From positions 55,930 to 105,392 of the forward strand of contig NW_020170448.1 in assembly GCF_000524195.1 (NCBI RefSeq): a stretch of 49,463 nucleotides of DNA. Reading direction: 5' to 3'. Source of the DNA: Echinococcus granulosus. Taxonomy: Eukaryota; Platyhelminthes; Cestoda; Cyclophyllidea; Taeniidae. Position 1 is the stretch's first letter; each line of letters opens with the position of its first letter. Position numbers and translations under genes: made by a program. Below, one piece after another: positions 31,901 to 47,901 of this stretch. The notes beneath the pieces were generated by a model that saw nothing but the letters and a program-made list of their open reading frames with translations, made no database searches and was not told the DNA's origin.

Positions 31901-34900
31901 GGTGTGGTTGGATCCGTTAAAACCCCTATCTGAAGGGGTATTTAAAGGGGGCTGATTTTCGGCAACTATCTCTATATCTCCTCATGACGAAGCTATGTCA
32001 AACAGGGACGAATTAAAACCTCCTCGAAAAAAATGTCATGTGGCATTGCTCCAAGCGCTCACTGTAATGTTGCGATTTGTGTCTATCCTTCTATATCTCG
32101 AACCACTTTACTTTGAGACAGTCTAATTTCCAGAAGCTGCGCTACTCAAGGCTCTTGACTGCTTCTACTGCACAAATTAACGCTACTGGAATAGAGGGTA
32201 GCTCGCCACCACAATGTCAACTCCTTTCTATCTACTGTCTTGCGAATGGACAACTTAAGACAGCCTAGGCACTTTGATTATAGGGAGGAAGGGGAATTAC
32301 TTACAGAGCACGAAAGAAGTCGTGTATTGAAATGACATTTTTCCTCAAATTGTTTATGTTACTATGGCAGAACTCTGGGCTTGACAACTTTGTGACATGG
32401 CGTCCCTTTTATTGACTAATAACCACTTTTATTCTCCTTTTTATATTTTTGAGGAATCATGAGTTCCTATCTTTTTGCTTCCACCACAAAAAGCGTTGAT
32501 TTTATTAGGCAAATATGTAGAAACGGTTGTGTTTAGGCATTGGTACTGTCGTGTGAGAAAATTAAAAGTGGAAGTGCTTCCAATCCCTCTGCTATTAAAG
32601 ACGCGTTACCGAGTGAATTTAATATCCCTCTTAACCAATGTGTAATACTATGCTTATAAATTCAAAAATACGCTCCCTTACTCTATGAAATGTAGCTAAA
32701 TTAGTGAAAGCTTAAAGTTGGGGGCAACATTACCCCATCATCGACCGCCTTCTGTCCCACCGCCAATGTAATCTCTTCAACATGTGCATATCATCTATTC
32801 TTGTAATGTAAAGTAGCATGGACAGTTAGGCGACAAACAGATGTGGGTGCAGCTAGATTTGGTTGTTCGCTTCCAGAGGCAAGCCAAATTTACCCACGTG
32901 GAATTGGCAATGAGCTTGTTGGCCTATTAGGAAAGGACCATGGGTTATGAGTAGTATTGGTGACAATTCCAACAAAAGTTATTCCTATGCCTGTTTGATT
33001 TTCCTTTAGGAGGAAAATTCCGCTAATTTACAAGATAAAGTGTCTACATTCCAGAGAGGCATCACGAAATGATAAGTGCCAAATATTTGCGTGTAATCAG
33101 TAATTCCACCAATGAGGCAAACTCGTTTAACCATTTTGTTTACAGAACTTCGTTGTTTATAGCCATAACACAAACATTCCGAAAAACAAGATGAACAGGT
33201 AACACCTCACCCAATTCCGTACTTGACGATCTAGTCGACATATGTTAAAAAAATCACTAGACATTGCCATGAGGAGGCCCTATCAGACCATATGATACTA
33301 AGTTATTGGTTATTATTGATGATATTTTTTAATTTATTGGGTACTTACGTCCCTTTCATCATAGAAAGGGAGTGGGGCATTGGGTCAAGCAATGCAGCTT
33401 AGGGCTTCAGGTTATCGTAACAACAAATTCTGGCCTTTTATTGACTGGTTATAGGATCAAAACCGACTGCCATCCCAAAACACGAGATTTTAGGTTAAAA
33501 CAGCAAAAAAATTGTGCATACTTATCTGGGACATTTAACTTATGCATTTCCATGATTTTAACGTAGCAGCACTTATTTTAGAGCTCTTACTGATTTCCTA
33601 CACCCTTCAAACTCCTCTTGGCAAACGGACCAGATCCAAGGCCTCACATTCATTTTTCCCTGTCTATAGTAAAGCTTCCTCCATAATGGTATAGCTTATT
33701 ATACCTACAAGGAGGACTTTGAGAGCAAGGGGTCCACTTGGATGAAGGGACTTTGTAGGTGCAACGGTGATTCTTGGCGGTCAAGTCAATCTTGGGTTCA
33801 GTACTTTAGTCAGTGTTGACGAAGGTGAGATCTCGAAGGAAGACCTATGATTTTACGCTGGACGCATCGATTTTCGTGACGATCTGGAGACATGTTGCTC
33901 TTCTTTTCCACTGCTATCTAAGGGTAGACTTTCATACGAAAATCAGTTGACATCCAGAATAGGTTTGCTGTTAAACATTGCCTATCTTTTAGCAGTATTT
34001 GCCAAGTCAATTGTCATCTGCTTTTTTTGCTTTGTTTAGGTCGCGACATTCAAGGCGTTTCGACTAAACCTGGGTTAGTAAAATAACCAACCCTCATGGC
34101 TTTAGATCTCAGGAAGAGGCATTGCGGCTGAACCAAAAGTAATAGCACAAAGCGCACAGGGAGCACGCCATCGCCAATCTTCACCTCACCGATTGCTATC
34201 ATGTTTATGCCCATGGCCTCCCAGGCCTTCTCACGTCACCTCTAAAGCTTCTCTCACGCTGGTATACCACATATCATGTCTACGGACGCCTTGGTACATT
34301 ACAGATTCGTAGCCAAGTAAACTCACATTATTGCATGTCTAAGAAACAAGCTTGGATGTTCACTGATTTGACTGCAAAGGCGTTGATGTATAATGCGTTG
34401 GACCCAGAGAATAGTCTCACCTTAATTCTGCTCAATCAGAAGATATGATCCACCGCACTTAGACAACAAAATTGGGGAGGATAAATAACACTGAAGCAAA
34501 GCTGATTTATGGGGCACTCACAGAATCGAATATACTACTTATAAATTGATAGCCACCTGAAACCCGCATATTTATAAAAAAAAAATGAAAAAAATTCAAT
34601 AAATAATCAAATTGTCTTTCCACGTATATATGATGCCAAAACTTCTCCTCCCTCCACCCATTGACGTAGTAATAGTGACTTTAAGGTCAGACAGGACTGC
34701 GCCAGTCAGCTATTCCTCAAGGGATGACCGGACACGTTTCTCCAAAGCCAGGCGGCTAGCCCGTAGCTAGTAAATCTCTGCTGCATAGCTATGTTGCTTT
34801 TGCCTCTAGAATTTAGCTTTTTTGGACCTCTGTGTAAGCTACTGTCCGTACCCCTAAGTATCTGGTGTCTCAAGCACTGCCAAGGAATTCACTGAGGCCG

Positions 34901-35655
34901 ATTGTAAAAAAGGGGTTGGAATGGCTCAGACCGTCATCTCAAGTGACGTTAGATTATTTTGCTACATAACCGTAACGTAAATGCGCAGTTTGACTGTTTG
35001 CTTCTGAGTCACATTGAAGCACCTCAGTGGAGTGAACCATAGAGAAGGTGACGCGGAGGTTGGCAGCGACTCAATGCAAGGGTGTTGCTGTCGTCAGATC
35101 AACTCACGGTAGTGTCAGTCTATTTAGGGCGAAAGCTAAACTTCCAACTGACATTCCTCGGTTTCGAATCACTGCGAAGGATAAATCCCACTCAGACGCG
35201 ACATACCACTGGAGCAACGGCATCAACTACGTCTGTGTTCGTGAGATCGTATTGGGCATGCAAATCCCTACCTAAGAAATGCAAATCAGAGTAGACCCGA
35301 TTGTCCCTGGACCCACTATCCATGCTCCCACTTATAATCATAAAACAAGCATCATCACATCCACTGGTGCCCTCACCAGCGTACACTACTGATTCACGGA
35401 GCAGGGCCATGCCAACGACCTACGCATCAACAACGCATGCGTACGCATTAATCCAACTGGGGATTTAAAAAGGCATAAAATCATAAAAGAGTAATGGCAT
35501 TTCTCCTTAGTGCTGCAACGCTCAGAGATAAAATGAGTACAAAATTTTGACAATAGACATTCAGTTAATGTTAAGCAAGTTATGGATTTACAGGCAAGAC
35601 ATAGAGAGCAAGATGGAAGAAGACAGGCTGAGGTAACTATGTACACATGAAGTGG
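28923..35655. other. Long intergenic region upstream of the kinase
   Basis: It probably holds the kinase first exon and promoter, and the 3' UTR of the transporter. A serine-rich 85-codon frame with an ATG lies on the minus strand at 29344-29601. It is a weak candidate for a 5' exon: its possible donors do not fit the phase needed at 28922. No other recognisable gene was found in the remaining 6 kb. Confidence 0.4.
32841..32904. repeat. Imperfect stem-loop containing the shared repeat core
   Basis: ATGTGGGT then AGATTTGGTTG on the left pair imperfectly with AAGCCAAATT then ACCCACGT on the right, around a loop that contains TTCGCTTCCAGAG. The core also occurs at 20563-20589, so this looks like a fragment of a dispersed repeat. 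Confidence 0.45.
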
Positions 35656-37200
35656 TCATACGCTGAGATGGGAATCAGAGGGCCGATTGGTGGTAGAAGG
35701 CCTTTCCAATGGTGTTTCCGAAGTTACTCGGAATTCAGAGAATCTGGACAGAAGCATAGTCAAAGGAATGAGGTTGAGGAGAAGCATGGACAAGAAGACC
35801 ACAGACGGGTGAGCCTGCAGGCTACCACCTACAAAAGGTCCAACTAGGAAGGCCGCATTAATGACAGTGCGAAGGATGGTTTGAGCATGATCCAGTTGTG
35901 GTGAGGGAACAAACTTGGTGTAGAGAGACTCAGAGATGGCCAATGGAAAGGGCATTCCAATCACATGGACTCCAACACCAGTTACAACGAGAAATTTGCC
36001 CCACTCACCGAGGGAATCAAGGGTGAAGATAATCACTGTTAGATAAAGGTAGGAGGTGACGAGAAAACAAAGACCAATACAAATGAGTTTGCGATCCTCA
36101 ATGCATTTGGACAAGAAATGCATGATACCGGAAACCAATATGACGAGGATACTCGCAGCGATGTATATGTAGCTCACCTCAACCGGACCCCAACCAAAAG
36201 CACGATTGGCCACGGGGGAAAGAACCGATTCTAATGCCATTACGGAGTAGTAAGAAACAAATGTGGTAGCGTAGAGCGTAAGAAAACAATATTGCCTGAA
36301 TCCAGCGAAACGAACCTCAACCTTGTTGGTTGGTGTACTCTCATTTGGCTTAGTGGATGTGATCTGCGTGATCTTCGGAGCATCATCTGCAAAGGCACCT
36401 GATTTGTCGAGGTTGGGATAGAAAATCAAAATGAGAATGGAATGGAGAATCCACAAACAAGCCATAACAAGACCCGGACCATTGTACACATTAACCTCCA
36501 TGTCAAAAATTTTCAAATTCAACCGTTCTAAGATGAGAGTAAATGCGGGTCCAAAGATTAGTCCAACTTGACGTGAGAGTAAGAGAACAATGATGAAGGG
36601 AGTTCGTTCATTAATTTCAGTCGAACGTGTGAGATCTGCATACATTGGAGGTTCACAACTAGCTCCAATCCCAGCTAACAAGCGTCCAGCGAAAACCGCC
36701 CAAGGCCCATGGGCACAAAGGTAAGCAAGATTTCCAAGTACCTCCAAAAGGTTCGCCACAAGAAGCAGGAACTTCACACTAATTCCATAGTGGCCAGCAT
36801 AACCAAATAGAGGAGTGGCAATCAAAATTGAGAAACTAAATACTCCAAGAGTGCTTCCGTAAAACTCAGCTGCTGTGTCAGGGCCCCAGTATTTAATAAA
36901 GAATAGCCACATAGTTGGGATAATGATAGCCCTCTCGATATTGGTGAGTAGACCCCATGTGGAGGCTACAAGGGCAATGGGATATTTGGCTTTCCTCTGA
37001 TTGGGTGGTGTCTTCTTACAACAACGGCCAGGCTCCGGACCTGTTGAACCCTCACGACGATGTCTTTGTAAAACCGTGTCATTAGAGGCGCCTTGTAAAT
37101 TCAAAGGTCCAGTAGTACGAACTCGAATGTTATTATCTGATAAAATTGGTGAGGCAGTGGCATCAAAACCGCTCGGTAAAAGTGGAACAGTGTCAGACAT
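35656..37200 (-). CDS. MFSD8: MFSD8/CLN7-like major facilitator transporter, intronless
   Basis: A single uninterrupted frame of 514 codons from ATG at 37200 to TGA. The first ~75 residues are cytosolic-type and polar. After them come about 12 hydrophobic segments in two halves, split by a polar loop (about residues 270-295, STKPNESTPTNKVEVRF). The loop after segment 2 (FGYAGHYG) sits where MFS motif A lies. The stretch GRLLAGIGASCEPP then RSTEINERTPF and GLIFGPAF follows the MFSD8 pattern (G.GAG...RSYT....QERT then GFILGPVF). Residues 3-8 read DTVPLL, fitting the [DE]xxxL[LI] lysosomal sorting signal also found near the start of human MFSD8. Human MFSD8 is a lysosomal membrane protein linked to chloride conductance; the substrate here is unknown. 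Lack of introns is unusual next to its multi-exon neighbours and could mean retroposition. Family placement is good; exact orthology is not proven. Confidence 0.85.
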   Translation of the reverse strand: MSDTVPLLPSGFDATASPILSDNNIRVRTTGPLNLQGASNDTVLQRHRREGSTGPEPGRCCKKTPPNQRKAKYPIALVASTWGLLTNIERAIIIPTMWLFFIKYWGPDTAAEFYGSTLGVFSFSILIATPLFGYAGHYGISVKFLLLVANLLEVLGNLAYLCAHGPWAVFAGRLLAGIGASCEPPMYADLTRSTEINERTPFIIVLLLSRQVGLIFGPAFTLILERLNLKIFDMEVNVYNGPGLVMACLWILHSILILIFYPNLDKSGAFADDAPKITQITSTKPNESTPTNKVEVRFAGFRQYCFLTLYATTFVSYYSVMALESVLSPVANRAFGWGPVEVSYIYIAASILVILVSGIMHFLSKCIEDRKLICIGLCFLVTSYLYLTVIIFTLDSLGEWGKFLVVTGVGVHVIGMPFPLAISESLYTKFVPSPQLDHAQTILRTVINAAFLVGPFVGGSLQAHPSVVFLSMLLLNLIPLTMLLSRFSEFRVTSETPLERPSTTNRPSDSHLSV

Positions 37201-37470
37201 ATTCGCAGTCGACAGTGGGAGGCGAATAAAACTGCCTCGCGTAGCATGTTAGCCATCGATTGCTTGTCAGTTTGCAACTTCCCTATTGGTTAATGTCTAG
37301 CCAATCATGAAGCAGCCTACTAATATTTTCACGTGCACCCACGCGCACATCGTCGCAGTCGGCGTTGGTGATTTGCTGGTCGGTGTGTGTGTGCGTGTGA
37401 AGGTCGAACGAGGCGCGTAGTTCGGAAAACGGAGCCGCCTTCGCCAGTTCGCCTCTTTTTTGGTCGAATT
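37201..37470 (-). promoter_or_regulatory. GC- and CpG-rich upstream region of the transporter gene
   Basis: From about 37330 to 37470 the sequence becomes locally rich in G, C and CpG, with a TG/CG dinucleotide run (GTGTGTGTGTGCGTGTG). It lies directly upstream of the transporter ATG. It is a plausible 5' UTR or promoter, inferred from position and composition only. Confidence 0.3.
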
Positions 37471-38180
37471 GCTCCAAGGGAAACAATGATATATGGGGTT
37501 AAGCAAGTGAATTTATGGTACCTAGGATGCTGGAAGATTTACAATCAAATGCTAATGTTTGAAATAGTGGCAAAATGAGAATTGTAAAAATTTAGTGCAA
37601 CTTAGGAGATAAAAGCAGAACCTGTGTTGGAGTCCTGGAAAGACACATTCATGTGTGCCCCCTGAGAATAGGTATCGGATTCATAGCTCTTTTTATGCTG
37701 GATGGATATGTTATAAAAGTAAGCAATTCTCTAAAAAACCAGGCAATCAATTGGAGAAAAACGAAAAAAATGGAGCGGTGATCATCGTCAGGAAGCAAAA
37801 ACGCTTGAGCATCTGCTTAAATAGGCTCAGGAGGTTATACAGTCGTACTAATCAGACGGAGACCTGCCAATAAAATATCTGGTCTTTGAGCGGATATATC
37901 AACATGGGAAGAAGTTGTCTCAACGACTAGACCCACGTATTTTAATAAGATGCCCCCTGAACTTTATGTGAAGGGGAATGTTGAAGCTGTTGCGAAGGCC
38001 CAACATAGTTGAAATGATCCATTTCAGACAGGCATGGCGTTTCAGAAGAGGGGTCGTACATTTATGCGGTGTGGTAGAGTGAGAAGGGCGAATCCTCCTA
38101 TCGAGCTTGGTTGATGAAGCACTAGTGACGAAGGAGCGGTAGCCACTTTAAGGTTAACTGCTGAAGTACAAAGAACCGCT
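37471..38180. other. Short intergenic region
   Basis: It lies between the divergent transporter and the small + strand gene candidate. I see no supported feature. Confidence 0.4.
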
Positions 38181-38690
38181 ATGTCGCAATCAATGTATGC
38201 TCATGATAGCAAGATTGTGGTAGCTCAAGTATTTAATCTTCCAGTTAAAGTTTATTCTGGGAAAAAAGCTTTTCAACAGTTCAAATTAAGGTAAGTAGTA
38301 CGGTCATTTCATGCGAATTTTTAAGCTTTTTACTGAGCATGTTAAAGTAGAAAATTTATTACAACGCTTTGCTTAACTACCAAAATGCGTGTATCTGTTA
38401 AAAAAGTACTGTAAAATTTACCCAGGAATTATAGCTTCACATTAGCAAGGTTTGCAAGCGCTTTACCCACATCTGAGTAGACTACATCACTTTACCTTTA
38501 GATAAATAAGTAATTTAACCCGCATGAGGCACGGCCTGTCCTCGCTAATGTAGATACACGATATCTTGATAATTCTGCACCGCCCCGAGTCCGTTCTGAA
38601 GTCAAAATCATCCAAAGTACTGTGAAAAATATTACTAGTATACAGAAGGCCTGGAAGGCCATTAACCAGGGTGAAGGCCGCATCTATTAG
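38181..38690 (+). pseudogene. Small gene candidate with a frame conflict
   Basis: First exon candidate: ATG at 38181 to 38290, encoding MSQSMYAHDSKIVVAQVF and on to FQQFKL, ending at a textbook AAG/GTAAGT donor in phase 2. Only this frame is open. A downstream segment to TAG at 38688-38690 reads PVLANVDTRYLDNSAPP, then SEVKIIQSTVKNITSIQKAW, and looks protein-like for about 55 codons. The nearest acceptor in the right phase (AATAAG at 38509-38510) enters a different frame, which stops at 38551. A one-base indel between about 38511 and 38523 would reconcile the two. So this may be a real gene with an assembly error, a missed micro-exon, or a recent pseudogene. I do not recognise the family. Confidence 0.4.
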
Positions 38691-39654
38691 CGCTACTTGA
38701 GGGACTGCGCAACCAAGGAAACAGGAAAGTCACTGTAGATTTTGATGATGATTTCAAGGAAAAAAAGTACTGAACTTTTTATTACCAATGTTCGGTTTTC
38801 CTAGTTCCCATTTTTTTTCAAAAATCATTTCTATATTAACTCACTTATTCTCGCAGGACTTGTCTTGCTTCCTCCCTACATCCACCTGCTTCCGCCCTTC
38901 ATGCTGTGCTTATTATATCGCAAGAAACATCTGTTCCCGTCTGAATGCTGACTTTTACAAATGAGCAATTTAGTGTCAAAAATGGATAAAATTCTTATCA
39001 CAACTAAGAAAGTGATGGAGGAATGGAATATGGAGCTTTGCTATTCATGTTTTGGTCTTGATCAGCCCATTTGCAGTCGCGAAATGGCTACCAACAAAAC
39101 GCTACCTATTATGAATGGACTGGAGGAATACGTTGTTTTGAAGGTAAATTGCTTTACGTCCAGTTGACCGAACTTTAAGCGAATGCAATGTGGGAAGGGA
39201 TCATTTGATAAAACTGTAAGAAAAGGTTTCTGGTCTCCCAGCTATTATTGCTAGCTGATGATTTTGAGCCCTTAAGAACCTGGATAGTGCACCGTAGAAT
39301 GCAAAAAGAGGAATAACTGAACTTTCAATTACTTCATAGTATTCACTGGGAGAAATTTGGGAGGTTAATTAGGGAATCAAGTCATCAAAATGTGTTCATT
39401 TCAAGCCAATGAGAAATAGACCTGATTGCACTGCTCTACATGCTTTGTTGGCAGTAAGAAAGTCGGAACAGAAACTTCAACTCTTACGTCTCTGAGTGTA
39501 GATGTGCATACATGTACGGGAACTCTGTAGGGAAGATCCTGCGGAATGGAGTATCGTCACTGTGGAGGAGGCGATTTCATTTATTTAAGCTAGTTTGCGT
39601 ACGTGGCTGCGACCAGGCACTTGCACGAGCTCACGTGCACACAGGGACACACCC

Positions 39655-39945
39655 AAGTCGAAAGTAAGGTCACATTTTCTTATCATAACACATTCCACGG
39701 TGCTCTATTTACCGCTTCTGTTAGGCAACACCACTGGTGATCAGAATGACTCTTAACTTCCCTACCAACGAATGTCTTATTACTCCTGCGACAGTGGTTC
39801 ATTTTCTGTCTTTAAGTTGCTCCACTCGTTGAGGCTAGGCTTCACTCCAAGTGGATTTACATCCATCCCGAGGTCATGCTTTTCTCGTATCATTTCAAGC
39901 ACGTGGTGTTTAGTTTGAGTGATATTGGCTTGACCTTATCGGGTC
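39655..39945 (+). repeat. 291-bp repeat, copy 1 of an inverted pair
   Basis: Its reverse complement matches 44597-44887 over the same length, with roughly ten substitutions by eye (about 96% identity). More diverged similarity continues past 39945 towards about 40000. No coding frame or terminal motif is evident. High identity implies recent copying or conversion. Confidence 0.9.
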
Positions 39946-40865
39946 ATCAGAAGTAACTGTGATTCCTAACCCCTTACTGCTATTCATGGCGTTTTGACAC
40001 TGCCCTCACTGATTAGTCAGCTCATTAATCTGTAAGCTGAGACAACCAATTTTTAATGTGGTAACAACTTGTCTGGCTGCTTGTGCTTTATATGTCACCT
40101 ATTGTTCATCCTTACTTTGGATACACAATTGCTAAATAATCTGGGCTTCTTGGTGAAATCCGTGCTGGTACCATTCCGACGCAGAATCCTAGAAGCATTG
40201 TTCGATTAGAAGTTCAGTCCAGATTCTTTAGGTGCGTTAATTTGACGCCGCTGACTTTCCCGCTGATTGGGCTTGTCAGGTGTTGACAGTGACTCGAGAA
40301 AAAGGGGAATAATATTCTTTGGCAAGTGAACAAAAAACCTGTCAGTTTTTTCCGAATACGATAGGGAATTTATCACAGATGTGAATAACAACAAAGATGT
40401 AAAGCTTCGGCTTAAAAAAATACAGTATTTTTTTTTCGACCTACTCATTCTACTAGTAAACCTTTTTATAATAATCAGTTGCACACTTTTTCTCCAATGA
40501 GAAAACAAACAAGTTATTTCTATCCAAACAACACTTCAGTACAGTATGATCCATACGTCCATCCCAACAGGACGCAAGCTTGCTGCTAATTCCATATTCG
40601 TAAAACGGTTTGCCACTAAAAGAAAACTACCTGGCCTAGCTGAAAATACTCCCGTCTTTGCCTCAGTAGTTATATTGTCTGTCTAGTCCATTTCGTCTGC
40701 ATTCACGTGATCGTCTAATGCCTGAGCAAACGGAGTGAGGTTCTCACTGTTCCGAGAAGTACGATCCATAAAAAGAGGAACTGACATCCGATGTTTTGTC
40801 CATCCATCGTCTCTTAGGCGAGTCAGTTTTACGGCAGTGTCGAGTATTAGGTCTTGAGTAGTCTG

Positions 40866-40894
40866 TTTGACTAGGCACGATTGTGCCTGTCAAA
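40866..40894. repeat. Twelve-pair hairpin with one bulge
   Basis: TTTGAC-T-AGGCAC pairs with GTGCCT-GTCAAA around a GATT loop, with one unpaired T. No flanking gene explains it. Confidence 0.6.
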
Positions 40895-43545
40895 TTTTAT
40901 TTAGTTGATATCAGCCGTGCCGGACATTGAACTTCCAGAAAGTCATAGTGACCAATAATGTCCGTAGACCATCACACAAAGAGGGACACATATTGAGCAA
41001 AGCATGCTCAGACCTGCAAAGATAAAGCGACGTCTGTCCAAAATGTAAAGGTAGGCAGGGTTTTGTTCGGATAAGGTTAACCAACAGCAAGTTCGCTGGT
41101 TTGGCGAAATCGGCCGCACAAAATGCGTTCCCCACGCCAACTCAGTTCGTCAGTAAGTCAACAAGCAACCTTAAATGGCAGTTGTTTTTACGATGTACAT
41201 GAAAGAGATGAAAAATTAAGATGCTAATAGTCTCTCAAACTTATTACCTGTCATCTCTCAAGGCACAACAAGTTACCATGACTCATGGGCTTACCGGCTC
41301 GTACCACCACAACGTCCCCTCTCCATCTGCTGTGGGTGTCAACCGAGTGTTTCACCATCAATCACATTGTATCAAACTGAAGATTGTACCTAGCCATAGT
41401 GCCACCTAATCCTCCATCATAAAGAGTAGATAGCTTGTCTAACCCTAGAAATCAGGCTTTGACCTAGCCATCATTAAGTGCAAGTTGTTAAAACAATTTC
41501 CAATCCTTACACCAACCTGCTACCACATACCGCGCCCTCCTCATATGAAAACGCGAAAAAGTCGGCGAGAAATGGACTTTTTAAAGCCTAGGAAGCAAAC
41601 TAAACTTGCTTTGTGAGGCAGACAAACCAAATACATCGGGTTCAATCAACATCTACTCCAGTACGTGTTAAAAATGAGGAAAGCGACACGGAGACTAATA
41701 GAGAGTACCAGACAGAGAGGCTGACCGCCACCAATGCTCCGTGCTGGGCGTAAACAACCTCACGCATTTTAAGTCGCAGATATTTTCCGAGGTCGATGTA
41801 TTACTCACCCACTCGAAAGAGTAACTCTAGGGGTCTTCATGACGTAATTTGATGAAATCCATGAGCTATTTTCGTGGTATCAGTAGAACTCAACCGATAA
41901 CATTTGCATTACTGCATATCAACGAAAGTGGCCCACCTAGAACAAAGCGAAAACGGCCTAGCAGTGCACTCCCCCGCCCACTTAATTGCCTGATTGGCTT
42001 GGCGTCGGCGCTACAACATCTTCATCGCAAAAATGACGTAATTCAACAAGTGTGTGGTCTGCTGAAGCGTCAAAGCTGTAATTTGTAACAGAAACAAAAG
42101 TATGGATTGTAAACATTCGAATATTGACTGCATTTTGAAGACGCGTCATTGAGACCACAACTTGCATTCCACTTTTTTCTCTGGAATTCACCTATTAACT
42201 TGAAAGAGTTCATTTTAACAACACAAATTGCTAAGAGAGCTATAAGGACTTTAAATCGCTTAAAACAACAGGAAACCATGAAATACTCTAGCTAAAACTG
42301 TTTAATGTGGCAAGTGAAAACAAGAAAATAGTTATTTGTTGAGAACAAAGAAGATGCCACATAATGTAGTAAAAACCAAAGCACTATTCACTAATTCTCC
42401 TAACTCTTGAGAGACATAAAAAATGAATTTTGCCCCACTACTGTAGCTCCACACCTTAGGCATCAAGCATATTTACATGCAAACCGTCCTAATTGTCGTC
42501 ATTTGGCAGGAGAGCGAGAGAACTTAATGAACGTGATTGAGTGTGTTCTCTTCATTCAGGGCCTTTGAACCTCTCGCATTTTTAACAATGGTAGTCAGAT
42601 CAATTGCCCAGAATGCTGGAATGGTTTAGATTAACATGGAATCCGTCTATTTTGAATCCACCCGGCAGTGGAGGGGCCCAAGTGGCCCGTTACCAAAACT
42701 AAGCGTTAAGCAAACGCTTAAAGGATTACAACTAATCCTCAGGGGGACTTTGGATTTCTTGAAAACGCATTTGCTTTGTACTGTTAGTCCCCACGGCATA
42801 GATGGACCGCAACGTAGTGTGATGAATATGATGTGCATCGTCGATTTTTAGGCTAATCGTATGGAACACTAATTCTTCTGCATTTTACCCATCTTAAGTC
42901 TCAACGAGAATGGATTAGCTAGTTACTGTGGTGAGTCCAGCATGGAAGAACTACGGAAATTGAGAGGTTCCGCAATGGTGAAATAAATACGCAAAACTCT
43001 TAATCTGTTGCGTGGTGCATAACAGAACAAGACCCAGATTGGGCAAGTTAGATGGCTCGAGGAAGCAGCAGGTGACGGTTGATATCAGCATCACGGCGTA
43101 CACATTGCAGATTGCTGTCCAGCCTTCTAAAACATATTCCAAGTGAATCTCTGAAACAGTTTGGTATTAGATGAAGTGACTGTGCGATCAACAATTACTG
43201 CGGTGTTTAGAAAGCTTCTCGTAGTGAAACAAACTCGACGTGGTATCTAGGTTTCAGATGCTTCATAACTTCATCCGTCTCGAATACGTCCGTTGACATT
43301 TGTTTGAAGTCGACTATCATACTGCATCCATGTCCTGAAGAGTCTGACCGTGGGCGTATCTGTGGCATCTACTCCCAGGGGTTCGCAACGATAAAAATTG
43401 GACACCAGCATCCAGAAACAGAGGCCCAACACCAGCACGTCCGCTGTCAAGGTCTAGCGAAAGAAACATCGACAGCCCAGTTTTATCACCCAAAAGTGAC
43501 ATTGATAACCACTGATAACCTTGAGTCAGTCTTGAGATATCTACT

Positions 43546-43551
43546 TTTATT
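43546..43551 (-). terminator. Possible NAMPT polyadenylation signal
   Basis: AATAAA on the minus strand, about 280 bases beyond the NAMPT stop codon. The hexamer is common by chance in AT-rich DNA. Confidence 0.3.
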
Positions 43552-43832
43552 GTGCATAGCAAGTGCAATTACACAATGAAAAATAGGGTATTTTCAAAAA
43601 TACTGGGCGATTGAATGGTCAAGAAAGTGAAGGGAGATTGCCTGTACACAGGAAAGAGGAGTTAAGGGAATCCTGGTTGTTTTGTTTGTAATAAATAGAA
43701 TTAACAAAAAGATGCGGAGGTAGACATCCCAGCAGCTTAAACGCACACAGGCGCGGATCAAAAAGGAGGAGAGCCTGAGCGACATCCGTAAGCAGTGAGT
43801 AGGTTGGGGTAGACAGGTGGATTAAAAGAAAC

Positions 43833-47901
<4,069 letters not shown>

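Larger units (their letters stand above)
38691..43832. other. Intergenic region downstream of NAMPT
   Basis: It contains one copy of the 291-bp inverted repeat and a small hairpin, listed separately. A 68-codon frame at 38961-39167 ends near a GTAAAT donor but has no recognised domain. A TTTATT at 43546-43551 is AATAAA on the minus strand and may be the NAMPT polyadenylation signal, about 280 bases past its stop. Confidence 0.45.

Noticed and set aside
35048..35410. Overlapping frames on both strands near the transporter 3' end
   Set aside because: No recognisable domain; could not be tied to a transposon or gene.
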